Source: a virus. From it: a stretch of DNA of 36,807 nucleotides. The stretch lies in IMG/VR virus record IMGVR_UViG_3300044692_000005, positions 1 through 36,807 of that record; one strand, given 5' to 3'. Positions 14,621 to 22,167 of this stretch are shown piece after piece. Positions within the stretch are counted from its first letter, which is position 1, and each line of letters begins with the position of its first letter. The notes under the pieces were generated by a model. It had not been told where the DNA came from and searched no databases. It saw nothing but the letters and a program-made list of their open reading frames with translations. Position numbers and translations under genes: made by a program.

Positions 14621-14897
14621 CAGTTACATGCTGATGCCACGAGGCTACGGCATAGGCGCGGATCAATACCGGCAGAATGGCCAAGAGGCCGATAAGGACA
14701 CGCAGCAGAGCCAGTTGTTCAAAGCATTATTGCAGCAGTCAATGCAACAGCAGAGTGGCGGAAGCGCACTTGGCACAGCCGGCCATCTGTTGAGCCAATA
14801 CATGATGATGAATGCCTTAGGCGGCAGCCAGCAGCCGTATTCGACCGATCCAACCTCAGCTAATTTCATGGGGCCGCCAGCGGCCTTGGCAGGTTAA
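14613..14897 (+). CDS. Gln/Met-rich small virion protein
   Basis: 94 residues, overlapping the zinc-ribbon gene. Gln/Ser/Met-rich helices (QQSQLFKALLQQSMQQQSGG), then a Gly/Pro-rich tail. Similar in composition to its neighbours, so probably another minor ejected or internal protein. Confidence 0.55.
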   Translation: MADSYMLMPRGYGIGADQYRQNGQEADKDTQQSQLFKALLQQSMQQQSGGSALGTAGHLLSQYMMMNALGGSQQPYSTDPTSANFMGPPAALAG

Positions 14898-14899
14898 GC

Positions 14900-16111
14900 A
14901 TGGCCGTCGATCCCAATACCGGTCAGTCGGTCATCAACATTCCTGGTTTCGACCAGAGGAATGCTCAATTCATAGATCCCTCGGCTATCGGATCGCTCGT
15001 ATCACAACAGCAGCAGTTGGGCCAACAGAGTCAACTAGCACAAGCAATGATGCAGCGCGGCTATATCCCCAATTCGGGCTTTGGGGGGGCATTGTCGCAA
15101 ATGGTCAATGCGTTCATGGGCATGAAAATGCTCAAGGATCAGCAAGGCCGGATGGCTGGCATCAACCAGAAAATTTTGGAAGCCACACAGACCGCCGCAC
15201 AGAAGGCGCATGACCAGAAGATTGCAGACGACAAGTTTGCGACGGACGAGGCTATCCGCAAGGAAGTCGGCGTCGATTCAGGCAAAAAGCAGTTCGATTT
15301 CGCTCACCAGGGCGAAGAAGCCGCACTGAAAGGCGCGACCGCCAAAGCTGAATCGGATGCGCAGTTTGGCAACCAAGCAAAGCTTGAGCAGATGCGTGCT
15401 GCCTCGGCGGCTAACGTTGCGCAAATTGGGGCAAATGCCACCAAGGGCCGCGCGTACCCCATCCAGGACGCGAATGGTAATACCGTCATGGTTGCGCTGC
15501 AGCCGGACGGCACATTCAAGCAGGTTTATCAGACGACGACGCCTGGCGGTGGCAAGCTCACGCCGCAACAGCAGGAAGAAAACAAGGTAGATGTAAGCAC
15601 GCTGGAATCGCTCGGCAAGCGCATTACATCCGCCAAGCAGCTGCAAACCAACTTGCAGAACTATGTCGCGTCCTACACTGGCGCTGATCCAAAATCTCTT
15701 GAAGGCAAGAGCCCGGAAGAACTCGCCAACATCATGGAGAAAGCGGGCACGTCGATTAGCAAGATGATCCCGATCGGCAATCGCGGCTTGGATGCTATCT
15801 CAAACGATATCGCGATCAATGCGGCCGGAACCAAGCGCGAGACGCCGACCGAGGACATCATTCGTGCGGAGCAGGCAAATACGGTTAGCCGCTACAAGAC
15901 GGCTGCCGAGAACGCCGCGATCATTCGCAACCACGCCAACGACATCAAAGAATTGCTCGATCAGTCTGAGAAATTACGTGCGCAGATACAGTCGCGGCAG
16001 GCTCCGGGCAGCGGCCGCGTTCCTCAAGCGCAGCCAGCGGCGCCAGCCGCGACGCCGAATGTTACACATATCTGGACGCCTGACGGCGGTTTGCAGCAGG
16101 TCGGCCAGTGA
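14900..16111 (+). CDS. ejection/internal virion protein, helical
   Basis: 403 residues. The Gln-rich N-terminal part contains a hydrophobic, Met/Gly-rich patch (GGALSQMVNAFMGMKMLKD), then long charged helices (IADDKFATDEAIRKEVG, EKLRAQIQSR). The C-terminus has THIWTPDGGLQQVG. This layout of a membrane-active patch plus coiled coil is seen in podovirus DNA-ejection proteins that form the trans-envelope channel. Overlaps the next gene by 4 nt. Confidence 0.65.
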   Translation: MAVDPNTGQSVINIPGFDQRNAQFIDPSAIGSLVSQQQQLGQQSQLAQAMMQRGYIPNSGFGGALSQMVNAFMGMKMLKDQQGRMAGINQKILEATQTAAQKAHDQKIADDKFATDEAIRKEVGVDSGKKQFDFAHQGEEAALKGATAKAESDAQFGNQAKLEQMRAASAANVAQIGANATKGRAYPIQDANGNTVMVALQPDGTFKQVYQTTTPGGGKLTPQQQEENKVDVSTLESLGKRITSAKQLQTNLQNYVASYTGADPKSLEGKSPEELANIMEKAGTSISKMIPIGNRGLDAISNDIAINAAGTKRETPTEDIIRAEQANTVSRYKTAAENAAIIRNHANDIKELLDQSEKLRAQIQSRQAPGSGRVPQAQPAAPAATPNVTHIWTPDGGLQQVGQ

Positions 16112-18207
16112 ACGTACAAGCCCCTGACGGTTCGGTAGTCCAATTCCCTGACGGAACTGATCCCGCCATTGTCAACTCCGTGATGGCGAAAAACTTCGGG
16201 CCTAAACCTGCGTACGATCCAAAAACGGACTCGACAAGTTCGGCCAATTTCAATCCGACGCGCGGAGTCGCAGACAATCTCATCGCTGGCATCGGCCAGG
16301 GCATGACGGATGTTGGTGTCGGCATGAATCAGATGGCCGCGCACAATCCGTTCTTAGCGATGACGCTTAATCCGATGATGTTGTTTTCAGCCGAGGCGCG
16401 CAAGAAGGCGGACGAAGAAGCCAAAGATAAAGCCAAGATCGACAAACCACTGCTAGACACCACGTCCGGCAAGATTGGTTCTATCGTCGGCAATGCTGCC
16501 GTTACTGCTCCATTGCCAACAGCAGAAATCGGAGCATTGGGAAAGATAGGCAATGCAGCCTTTAAGGGGCTTCAGCAGGGAGCTGCAGCAGGCGCAGTGC
16601 AGCCAGTGCAAACCGGGCGTGACGGCATCGGTGGTCTTATCGCGGGTGACAAATCGCCTTCCTATGAACAACAGAAGTTTGGACAGATTGCGGAAGGTGG
16701 CGCTTCCGGTGCAGTAGTCGGCGGTGTGCTTTCTGGCCTCGGCAGCCTACTCAATCGCGTCATTTCGCCGAGAAATACGGCGGCGACTATCAACAACACG
16801 CTGGCTAAAGTTGGTGGTCAAGCCGATTCGGATTTCGCCAAAGAAGGCGAAGACCTCGTTGCGAAAACAGGCGTCAATCTCACGCCAGGCGAGATCAGCG
16901 GCAACAAGGCGCAGATCGCGCTTGAGAATAACGCCCGACAATCACTGCTATCTCGCAATCTAGCGTTCGCTGCCGATCAGGCAAAAACGCAACAGCTATA
17001 CGACCACGTTTCTAATCTGATCGACAACATTGCCCCCTCTGGCGGCGATCCTGCTGCGGTAGGCCAGCGCGTACAGGGCACCGTAAAGAACGCGATCAAA
17101 ACGCTATCGGATCAGCGGGCGATGCAAGCAGCTCAGGACTACGCGATTGTTAACCAGTTGGCGAAGGGTGCAAACCCCGTAGTTCCGAAGAACTACCTGC
17201 AGGCGCTTAACGATGTCGGCCAAGAATTGGTTGGTGCGCCGAAACAATCGGATTTGGGCAAGATCAGTCAGTCTATTGCATCCCTTCAAGAGCAGGGCAT
17301 GCAAAATGCCGATTTGCCGACGCTGTTGAAGACGCGCCAGTTTCTATCGCAGGTTTCGAGTGGTCAGAAGCTCGCTTCCAGTGCTTCTGACCAAAGTATC
17401 AGCCAACAAAAACGCATTGCTGCTCAGTTGCTGGATGCGATCAATTCGGACTTTGATACTGCTTCACAAACCGCTGGCGGCGATATTGGGGCTGCCTTGC
17501 GTACCGCTAATTCCAATTACGCACAGGCGTCGCAGCAGATCGAAGGCATCAAGAAAATGGCCCTCGGCAAGCTCATTGGAGAAGACTTGAGCGGCTTCCA
17601 GAGCAATACGATTCCAGGCGAAGCTGTATTACAAAAAATGCAGACCATGAAGCCTAGCGAATTGGACGCGTCGGTGCGTCTTCTGCAGGATCACGACCCG
17701 GATACGCTGCAGGCGGTCAAGCGAACTGTTCTTGAGTCAGCATTGAATCGCGCGCAGCAGATGGCTCCTAGCGAAGGCGCTAACACCCTAGCGATGCGTC
17801 CTAATGTGCTTGTGAACGCGCTCGCTAAAACACCGGAAGACGAGGCGCGCTTACGCATTCTGTTCTCCCCGAAGGAACAGAGTCAGATCAACGACGCGCT
17901 CAATGTGGCGCGCCGCATGTCTGACAAGACTGGCTACAACGCCTCGGGTACGGCGAACAATCTGGAAACAGGCGGTCTTGCTGGCGCTATCTTCTCCGGC
18001 AACTTGCCGGGCGCAATCGGTATCGGCGGCAAGATGTTAACGAGTCGCGGAATCGCCTCGATCATGGCCAATCCCGAGGGGCGCGCGATCGTGATCCAAC
18101 TCGACCGTCTGCCGCCCGGAAGCGCTAAGGCCGCACAGCTTACGGCCCAACTCGCCGCCATAGCGCAAGCTCAGGATGTGAGCCAGCCAGCTCAAGCAAG
18201 TCAGTAA
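16108..18207 (+). CDS. large ejection/internal virion protein
   Basis: 699 residues from the GTG at 16108 (GTGA overlap). The N-terminal motif APDGSVVQFPDGTDPAIVN is common at the start of internal virion proteins. A Gly/Ala-rich amphipathic region (about 140-215, GLQQGAAAGAVQ to GGASGAVVGGVLSGLGSLL) could insert into membranes, and a long helical domain follows. Third and largest of the presumed ejection set (compare P22 gp7/gp20/gp16). No lysozyme motif seen. Confidence 0.7.
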   Translation: MNVQAPDGSVVQFPDGTDPAIVNSVMAKNFGPKPAYDPKTDSTSSANFNPTRGVADNLIAGIGQGMTDVGVGMNQMAAHNPFLAMTLNPMMLFSAEARKKADEEAKDKAKIDKPLLDTTSGKIGSIVGNAAVTAPLPTAEIGALGKIGNAAFKGLQQGAAAGAVQPVQTGRDGIGGLIAGDKSPSYEQQKFGQIAEGGASGAVVGGVLSGLGSLLNRVISPRNTAATINNTLAKVGGQADSDFAKEGEDLVAKTGVNLTPGEISGNKAQIALENNARQSLLSRNLAFAADQAKTQQLYDHVSNLIDNIAPSGGDPAAVGQRVQGTVKNAIKTLSDQRAMQAAQDYAIVNQLAKGANPVVPKNYLQALNDVGQELVGAPKQSDLGKISQSIASLQEQGMQNADLPTLLKTRQFLSQVSSGQKLASSASDQSISQQKRIAAQLLDAINSDFDTASQTAGGDIGAALRTANSNYAQASQQIEGIKKMALGKLIGEDLSGFQSNTIPGEAVLQKMQTMKPSELDASVRLLQDHDPDTLQAVKRTVLESALNRAQQMAPSEGANTLAMRPNVLVNALAKTPEDEARLRILFSPKEQSQINDALNVARRMSDKTGYNASGTANNLETGGLAGAIFSGNLPGAIGIGGKMLTSRGIASIMANPEGRAIVIQLDRLPPGSAKAAQLTAQLAAIAQAQDVSQPAQASQ

Positions 18208-18339
18208 CCAGATTGCCCCAAGGATGGGAAGCGCCACCCACCATGGCGCGCCTTTTATCACGCTTAAGCCGACGATCAATCCGGCATAGCCGGTAGTGCG
18301 GCTGAGCGTGTAAGACCAGAAGGACTCAAATGCCGACAT
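18037..18339 (-). CDS. possible antisense small membrane protein
   Basis: 100-codon minus-strand ORF that covers the only sizeable gap (18208-18329) in this dense plus-strand block. The part encoded in the gap is strikingly protein-like: FWSYTLSRTTGYAGLIVGLS, then a Trp-rich second hydrophobic segment (PWWVALPILGAIWLLTCLSW). It then runs antisense through the end of the ejection gene, where it looks like shadow. Ribosome-binding site weak. It could be a separately expressed membrane protein such as a superinfection-exclusion moron, or chance. Confidence 0.4.
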   Translation of the reverse strand: MSAFESFWSYTLSRTTGYAGLIVGLSVIKGAPWWVALPILGAIWLLTCLSWLAHILSLRYGGELGRKLCGLSASGRQTVELDHDRAPLGIGHDRGDSATR

Positions 18340-18677
18340 ACACCTATCGCTGCTCGCAATGCGAGCGGGATGAGGACGTTTTTTGCTCCATGAAAGACAT
18401 GGAGAAGCACGTCCCGCAGTGCTGCGAAATGCCCATGACGCGAATGATATACCCGGTCGCGGGCTATGTCCAAGGCGAATGCCGGTATCGCTGTCCCGTC
18501 ACTTTGGAAGGCGTGACGAGCTGGAAGCAACGCAAGGAAATCATGGCCCGCAAGGGGCTGATCGACGCCAACGATCTCAACACCCCATCGGCCCTGGCGG
18601 CCTATGAAAAACGCATGGCCAAGGTCAAGGAACAGGCCAGCGTACAGCCTGAAGAAATCAGGAATCTCTCACTTTAA
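18330..18677 (+). CDS. FmdB-family zinc ribbon protein
   Basis: 115 residues with an AAGGA ribosome-binding site. N-terminal PTYTYRCSQCERDEDVFCSM followed by PQCCEMPMTRM gives the FmdB-type four-Cys zinc ribbon. The C-terminal part is a charged helix. Such small zinc ribbons occur just upstream of scaffold/capsid genes in some phages; their role is not established. Confidence 0.75.
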   Translation: MPTYTYRCSQCERDEDVFCSMKDMEKHVPQCCEMPMTRMIYPVAGYVQGECRYRCPVTLEGVTSWKQRKEIMARKGLIDANDLNTPSALAAYEKRMAKVKEQASVQPEEIRNLSL

Positions 18678-18692
18678 AAGGAGTTATCGAAC

Positions 18693-19697
18693 GTGTCTGA
18701 CGTACAAACCATCAGTGAAGCGGAAGCTTTTGACACAGCCGCAAAGCCTGATGCGGGCGATGTAAGTACCCGTGCCGAACCTGCCAAAGACGAATGGGAC
18801 GGCTGGGATGGCCCTGGCTATGTAAAGCAATGGAAGAAGCCTAGCCAAAGTGCGATTAGGGAACTACGCAGGCTCGATGCCGAAAACAAGTTCTTGCCGG
18901 CAGTCCTCAAGGAAGTTGAAGACCGCTACGACTACACCGGCAAACAGCAGGCAGAGTTCGATAAATACCGTAAGCGGTTCGACCCGTACAGCGAGGTAAT
19001 CGGGTCGCTGGAGCAGCGCTTCGCATTGCAGGGCGTGCATCCTGCGGCTGGCCTGCAGCAGATGGCCGCAGTGAGTGATCTTTTGTATCGCGACCCTGAC
19101 CAGGCGTTGGGCATGTTGCTCAATACCTTCCGTCCTCGGGATGCAAAAGCACTCATTTCCTCCCTCGCACAATCGGCAGGCATCGATCTCGGCTCGCTCG
19201 CTGCGGACAAGCCATGGGTCGATCCAGCCGTTCAAAACCTGATTGCTCCACTGCAGCAGCAGTTCCAGCAAATGAACGGCTTTTTGCAGCAGCAATTCCA
19301 GGCGCAACACCAGCAAGCATCGCAGCAACTGGCGAACACGATCAAAGCATTCAAAGAAGCGACGAATGCCGATGGCAGTCTGAAGTATCCGCACTACGCA
19401 AAACTAGAGCCGCTGATGACCCAGGTTCTGAAAGCCACGGGCATCACCGATCTCGAAAAACTCTATGAGCAGGCTTCGTATCTAGACCCGGAGGTTAGGG
19501 AACAGATGATCGAAGACCGCGCCCGTAAAGCCGAAGCGAAAGCGATACAAGACGCCAAAGAGCAGCAAGCCTCTGTTGAAGAAGCCGCGAGAGCGAGCCG
19601 GAACATCACCGGAAGCAAGACCGTCCCGCTCAATCCAAAACCGAAGAACCAACGCGAACAGTTCGACGGCGAGTGGGAGCGACTCTCACGCAGATAA
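18693..19697 (+). CDS. scaffolding protein
   Basis: 334 residues from the GTG at 18693 with a good AAAGGAG site. Acidic disordered N-terminus (AKDEWDGWDGPGY), central Gln-rich coiled coil (LQQQFQQMNGFLQQQFQ), charged helix (EQMIEDRARKAEAKAIQ) and a basic C-terminus (NPKPKNQREQ...ERLSRR) such as binds coat protein. Position immediately before the capsid gene is the standard scaffold location. Expected to assemble inside the prohead and then leave. Confidence 0.8.
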   Translation: MSDVQTISEAEAFDTAAKPDAGDVSTRAEPAKDEWDGWDGPGYVKQWKKPSQSAIRELRRLDAENKFLPAVLKEVEDRYDYTGKQQAEFDKYRKRFDPYSEVIGSLEQRFALQGVHPAAGLQQMAAVSDLLYRDPDQALGMLLNTFRPRDAKALISSLAQSAGIDLGSLAADKPWVDPAVQNLIAPLQQQFQQMNGFLQQQFQAQHQQASQQLANTIKAFKEATNADGSLKYPHYAKLEPLMTQVLKATGITDLEKLYEQASYLDPEVREQMIEDRARKAEAKAIQDAKEQQASVEEAARASRNITGSKTVPLNPKPKNQREQFDGEWERLSRR

Positions 19698-19713
19698 ACC
19701 TATCAGAGGATAA

Positions 19714-20679
19714 ATGGCTACTCCCAATTTCGGCGACTTGGTAACAAGTACGCTGCAGAAAGCGTTGCCCGATATTTCGGACAACATCACCAACCACAAC
19801 CCGCTGCTCCAGCGTCTGAAGCAGAAGGGCATGATCGAAAAGACCCGTGGCGGTCGCACGATCCTGGAACCCCTGATCTACGGCACCAACTCTTCGGCGC
19901 AGTGGTATCAGGACTATGACACCTTCACCCCGCCGACGAGCGGCCAGCAGGCAATCGACGCGGCTGAATACCAGTGGAAGCAGATCGGCGGCTTCTTCTC
20001 GTGGTCGGGCAAGGAAGAGCGCATCAACACGGGCAAAGAAGAGCGTTACGACCTCTATAAGGCCCGCAAGACGCAGCTTGTTGCGAACCTGTCGAACATG
20101 GTTGCGCAGTCCATCTATTCGGACGGCACGGCCTCCGGTGGCAAGGAGTTGACGGGCCTCAAGCAGCTCATCAGCGACACTCCGACCAGCGCGGGCGTGG
20201 TCGGCGGCATCGACCAGGTAGCCAATCCGTTCTGGCAGAACAAAGCCACGAACATTGGTGCTGCCGTCACTGCGACCAACGTTGTGACCAGCCTCAACGC
20301 CATGTGGTTCAGCCTGATCCGTAACTCGGACAAGCCGGACATGCTGGTCGGCGATGTGAACTGGTACACCGCGTACCTCAACAACCTGCAGCAGTTGCAG
20401 CGTTTCACGACGGACAATGCCCGCACGCAGGCTGGCTTCCCGTCGCTGGCGTACATGGAGGCGGATTTCTTCTACGACTCCAACTGCACGACCAAGCACT
20501 GCTACTTCGTCGATACCGACGCCATTCACTGGCGTGCGATCGATGACCGCGCGTTGGGCTTTGAAGTTCTGCCCGCGCGTCAGGTGCCGAATGCCGACTA
20601 TCAGGTGGTCCCCGTCTTCGCGATGGCGAACCTCACCTGCGGTCGCCGTGCGGGCTGCGGCGTGCTGATCTCGACCTGA
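19714..20679 (+). CDS. major capsid protein
   Basis: 321 residues, directly after the scaffold. Begins ATPNFGDLVTSTLQKALPDI and contains GGRTILEPLIYGTNSSAQWY and DMLVGDVNWYTAYLNNLQQL, a pattern of podovirus capsid proteins with a predicted HK97-like fold. Its codon use is more GC-biased and uniform (many GGC, AAC, AAG) than in neighbouring genes, as expected of a highly expressed gene. A hairpin follows the stop. Confidence 0.85.
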   Translation: MATPNFGDLVTSTLQKALPDISDNITNHNPLLQRLKQKGMIEKTRGGRTILEPLIYGTNSSAQWYQDYDTFTPPTSGQQAIDAAEYQWKQIGGFFSWSGKEERINTGKEERYDLYKARKTQLVANLSNMVAQSIYSDGTASGGKELTGLKQLISDTPTSAGVVGGIDQVANPFWQNKATNIGAAVTATNVVTSLNAMWFSLIRNSDKPDMLVGDVNWYTAYLNNLQQLQRFTTDNARTQAGFPSLAYMEADFFYDSNCTTKHCYFVDTDAIHWRAIDDRALGFEVLPARQVPNADYQVVPVFAMANLTCGRRAGCGVLIST

Positions 20680-20694
20680 TATCTAGGTCTTTGC

Positions 20695-20732
20695 GTGGGC
20701 CTCGGTTGCTTTGCATATCTTCCGAGGCCCAC
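20695..20732 (+). terminator. strong hairpin after the capsid gene
   Basis: GTGGGCCTCGG at 20695-20705 pairs perfectly with CCGAGGCCCAC at 20722-20732 (11 bp, 16-nt loop), 16 nt after the capsid stop, followed only by TTTGC. Probably a partial terminator or RNA-stability structure that raises capsid output relative to downstream genes. Confidence 0.65.
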
Positions 20733-20739
20733 TTTGCAT

Positions 20740-20812
20740 ACCCCGGTTAGCTCCTCTCCTCACAATGCTTCAAGTGAGTGATGGGTCCGGGGTCTTTTAG
20801 GAGCTTCACTCA
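20740..20812 (+). promoter_or_regulatory. nested inverted repeats in the leader of the next gene
   Basis: ACCCCGG (20740-20746) pairs with CCGGGGT (20787-20793), which is followed by CTTTTAG. TGAGTGA (20775-20781) pairs with TCACTCA (20806-20812), which includes the A of the ATG at 20812 and encloses the AGGAG site. The two pairings overlap and are mutually exclusive, so the leader could switch between a terminator-like and an SD-masking form. Confidence 0.4.
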
Positions 20813-21294
20813 TGGATGATTTCAACGCGCTGAGTCCGGCGCAGCAAGCCGCCATTCTCGGCGGAGAGTTCGGTCCCGCCAAGATCACCGTACGGTTCAT
20901 GGTCGGCGCGGTGCAGAACGAACAGGAAACCTTGGAGAAGGGCTACCCGGTCTTTTTCGAGCACGACATGATCTCCAAGCACGTCGCCGGAGAGAAGGAT
21001 TTTATCTCGTCCTATGTCGATGCCGATGTCGATCCCAAGCGCTATCCGCGCGAATGGGCCGAGTTCCAGGAATCCAAGAAACGGCGTCCGCCTATTCCGC
21101 TGACCGCATTGCCCAAGATGCGCGCAGGCGTGTATGCGACCTTGAAGGCGCTCGACATCCACACGGTAGATGACCTTCTCGCGAAAGACGTGCCGGAAGA
21201 CTTGGCCGAATACAAAACGTGGGCGCTTCACTTGAAACGCCTGCATGACTTCGCGCATGGCGGCCAGAAGCCGCGCATCAAGCTGGCCGCATGA
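20812..21294 (+). CDS. head-completion-type protein, unknown
   Basis: 160 residues with an AGGAG site. Strands at the start (KITVRFMVGAVQNEQETLEKG) and a helical C-terminal part with LKALDIHTVDDLLAKDVPED, which resembles a helix-hairpin-helix-like fold. The position between capsid and the tail adaptor suggests a head-completion or decoration role. Overlaps the next start by 4 nt. Confidence 0.55.
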   Translation: MDDFNALSPAQQAAILGGEFGPAKITVRFMVGAVQNEQETLEKGYPVFFEHDMISKHVAGEKDFISSYVDADVDPKRYPREWAEFQESKKRRPPIPLTALPKMRAGVYATLKALDIHTVDDLLAKDVPEDLAEYKTWALHLKRLHDFAHGGQKPRIKLAA

Positions 21295-21521
21295 CGTTCG
21301 GCCTGTCCCAAACGCCAAAGGAAGTGGTGGCCGCATGGAAGAAGGGAGAAGTCCGCATGCATAGCGATGTGGTCGAAATCGACGGCGTCAAATACGAAAA
21401 GATCACGGTCGATCCCAACAACGTGATCTTCAAGCCCATCCCCGAAGAACAGATCGTAACCACGAGGAAGAAGAAACGTGAGCCAGACGCTAGCGCAGAA
21501 CGCGAACCAGGTTCTAGCTGA
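21291..21521 (+). CDS. small protein, unknown
   Basis: 76 residues, ATGA-coupled to the previous gene. It contains a compact strand-turn-strand (SDVVEIDGVKYEKITVDPNN) and a basic tail, and overlaps the following adaptor gene by 44 nt. The C-terminal residues (ASAEREPGSS) are encoded in that overlap. No family recognised. Confidence 0.6.
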   Translation: MTFGLSQTPKEVVAAWKKGEVRMHSDVVEIDGVKYEKITVDPNNVIFKPIPEEQIVTTRKKKREPDASAEREPGSS

Positions 21522-22167
21522 GTGCGGCTTCCTCGCGCCGGATAGCTATTTCGGCAATCAGGATCAAAACGTTCTCCAGATCGTTGCTTTGGCCCAAGCG
21601 GTTGCGCTGGAGTCTGTCGAGGAAAAATGGCAGCAATTGACCAAGATCAGCACGCTATCGCTGACTTCCTCGCAGACGTATCCGCTGCCGAGTGATTTCC
21701 TGTCCTTCACGCCAGACACGATGTATCAGCAGGGGCGATTCGATTCCGTCGATTTGCCAACCGAGCCTGAAGTATGGGCGCTTCTGACCTCCGTTGCTTC
21801 GGTCGCCTCATTGCCTGTCCGCGCGAGGATCTATGGCGGCCAACTGCACATCCTCAATCCGCAGTCAGGCGCAACGATTACCTACGAATACAACTCCAAT
21901 GCGCCGATCACAGATGCCACGGGTGCAACCGCAAAAACACAGTTCACTGCTGACACAGACATTTGGCTGCTCGATGACCGCATGTTCCAACTGGAACTGA
22001 AATGGCGGTTCAAGAAAGAGAAGGGCCTTGATTTCACGGCCGATCTGCAGAACGCGTCCAACCGCCGTGCCTCCGTGCGCTCACGCGAAAATCCAGGCCA
22101 GGTCATCGCCCTGCCTCGTCTGATGTGGCGCAAGGAGCCGTACGCCGATCTGTGGGCGCATAGCTGA
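21478..22167 (+). CDS. head-tail adaptor (P22 gp4-like tail accessory)
   Basis: 229 residues from the GTG at 21478. The helical N-terminus (VLQIVALAQAVALESVEEKW) followed by QLTKISTLSLTSSQTYPLPSDF and LPVRARIYGGQLHILNP matches tail-accessory proteins of the P22 gp4-like group. These dock below the portal and keep DNA in the head. Located between capsid and tail genes; the last base overlaps the next ATG. Confidence 0.7.
   Translation: MSQTLAQNANQVLAECGFLAPDSYFGNQDQNVLQIVALAQAVALESVEEKWQQLTKISTLSLTSSQTYPLPSDFLSFTPDTMYQQGRFDSVDLPTEPEVWALLTSVASVASLPVRARIYGGQLHILNPQSGATITYEYNSNAPITDATGATAKTQFTADTDIWLLDDRMFQLELKWRFKKEKGLDFTADLQNASNRRASVRSRENPGQVIALPRLMWRKEPYADLWAHS

Noticed and set aside
19630-20529. 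299-codon minus-strand ORF
   Set aside because: Antisense shadow of scaffold and capsid, made possible by the strongly biased third codon position in the capsid gene.
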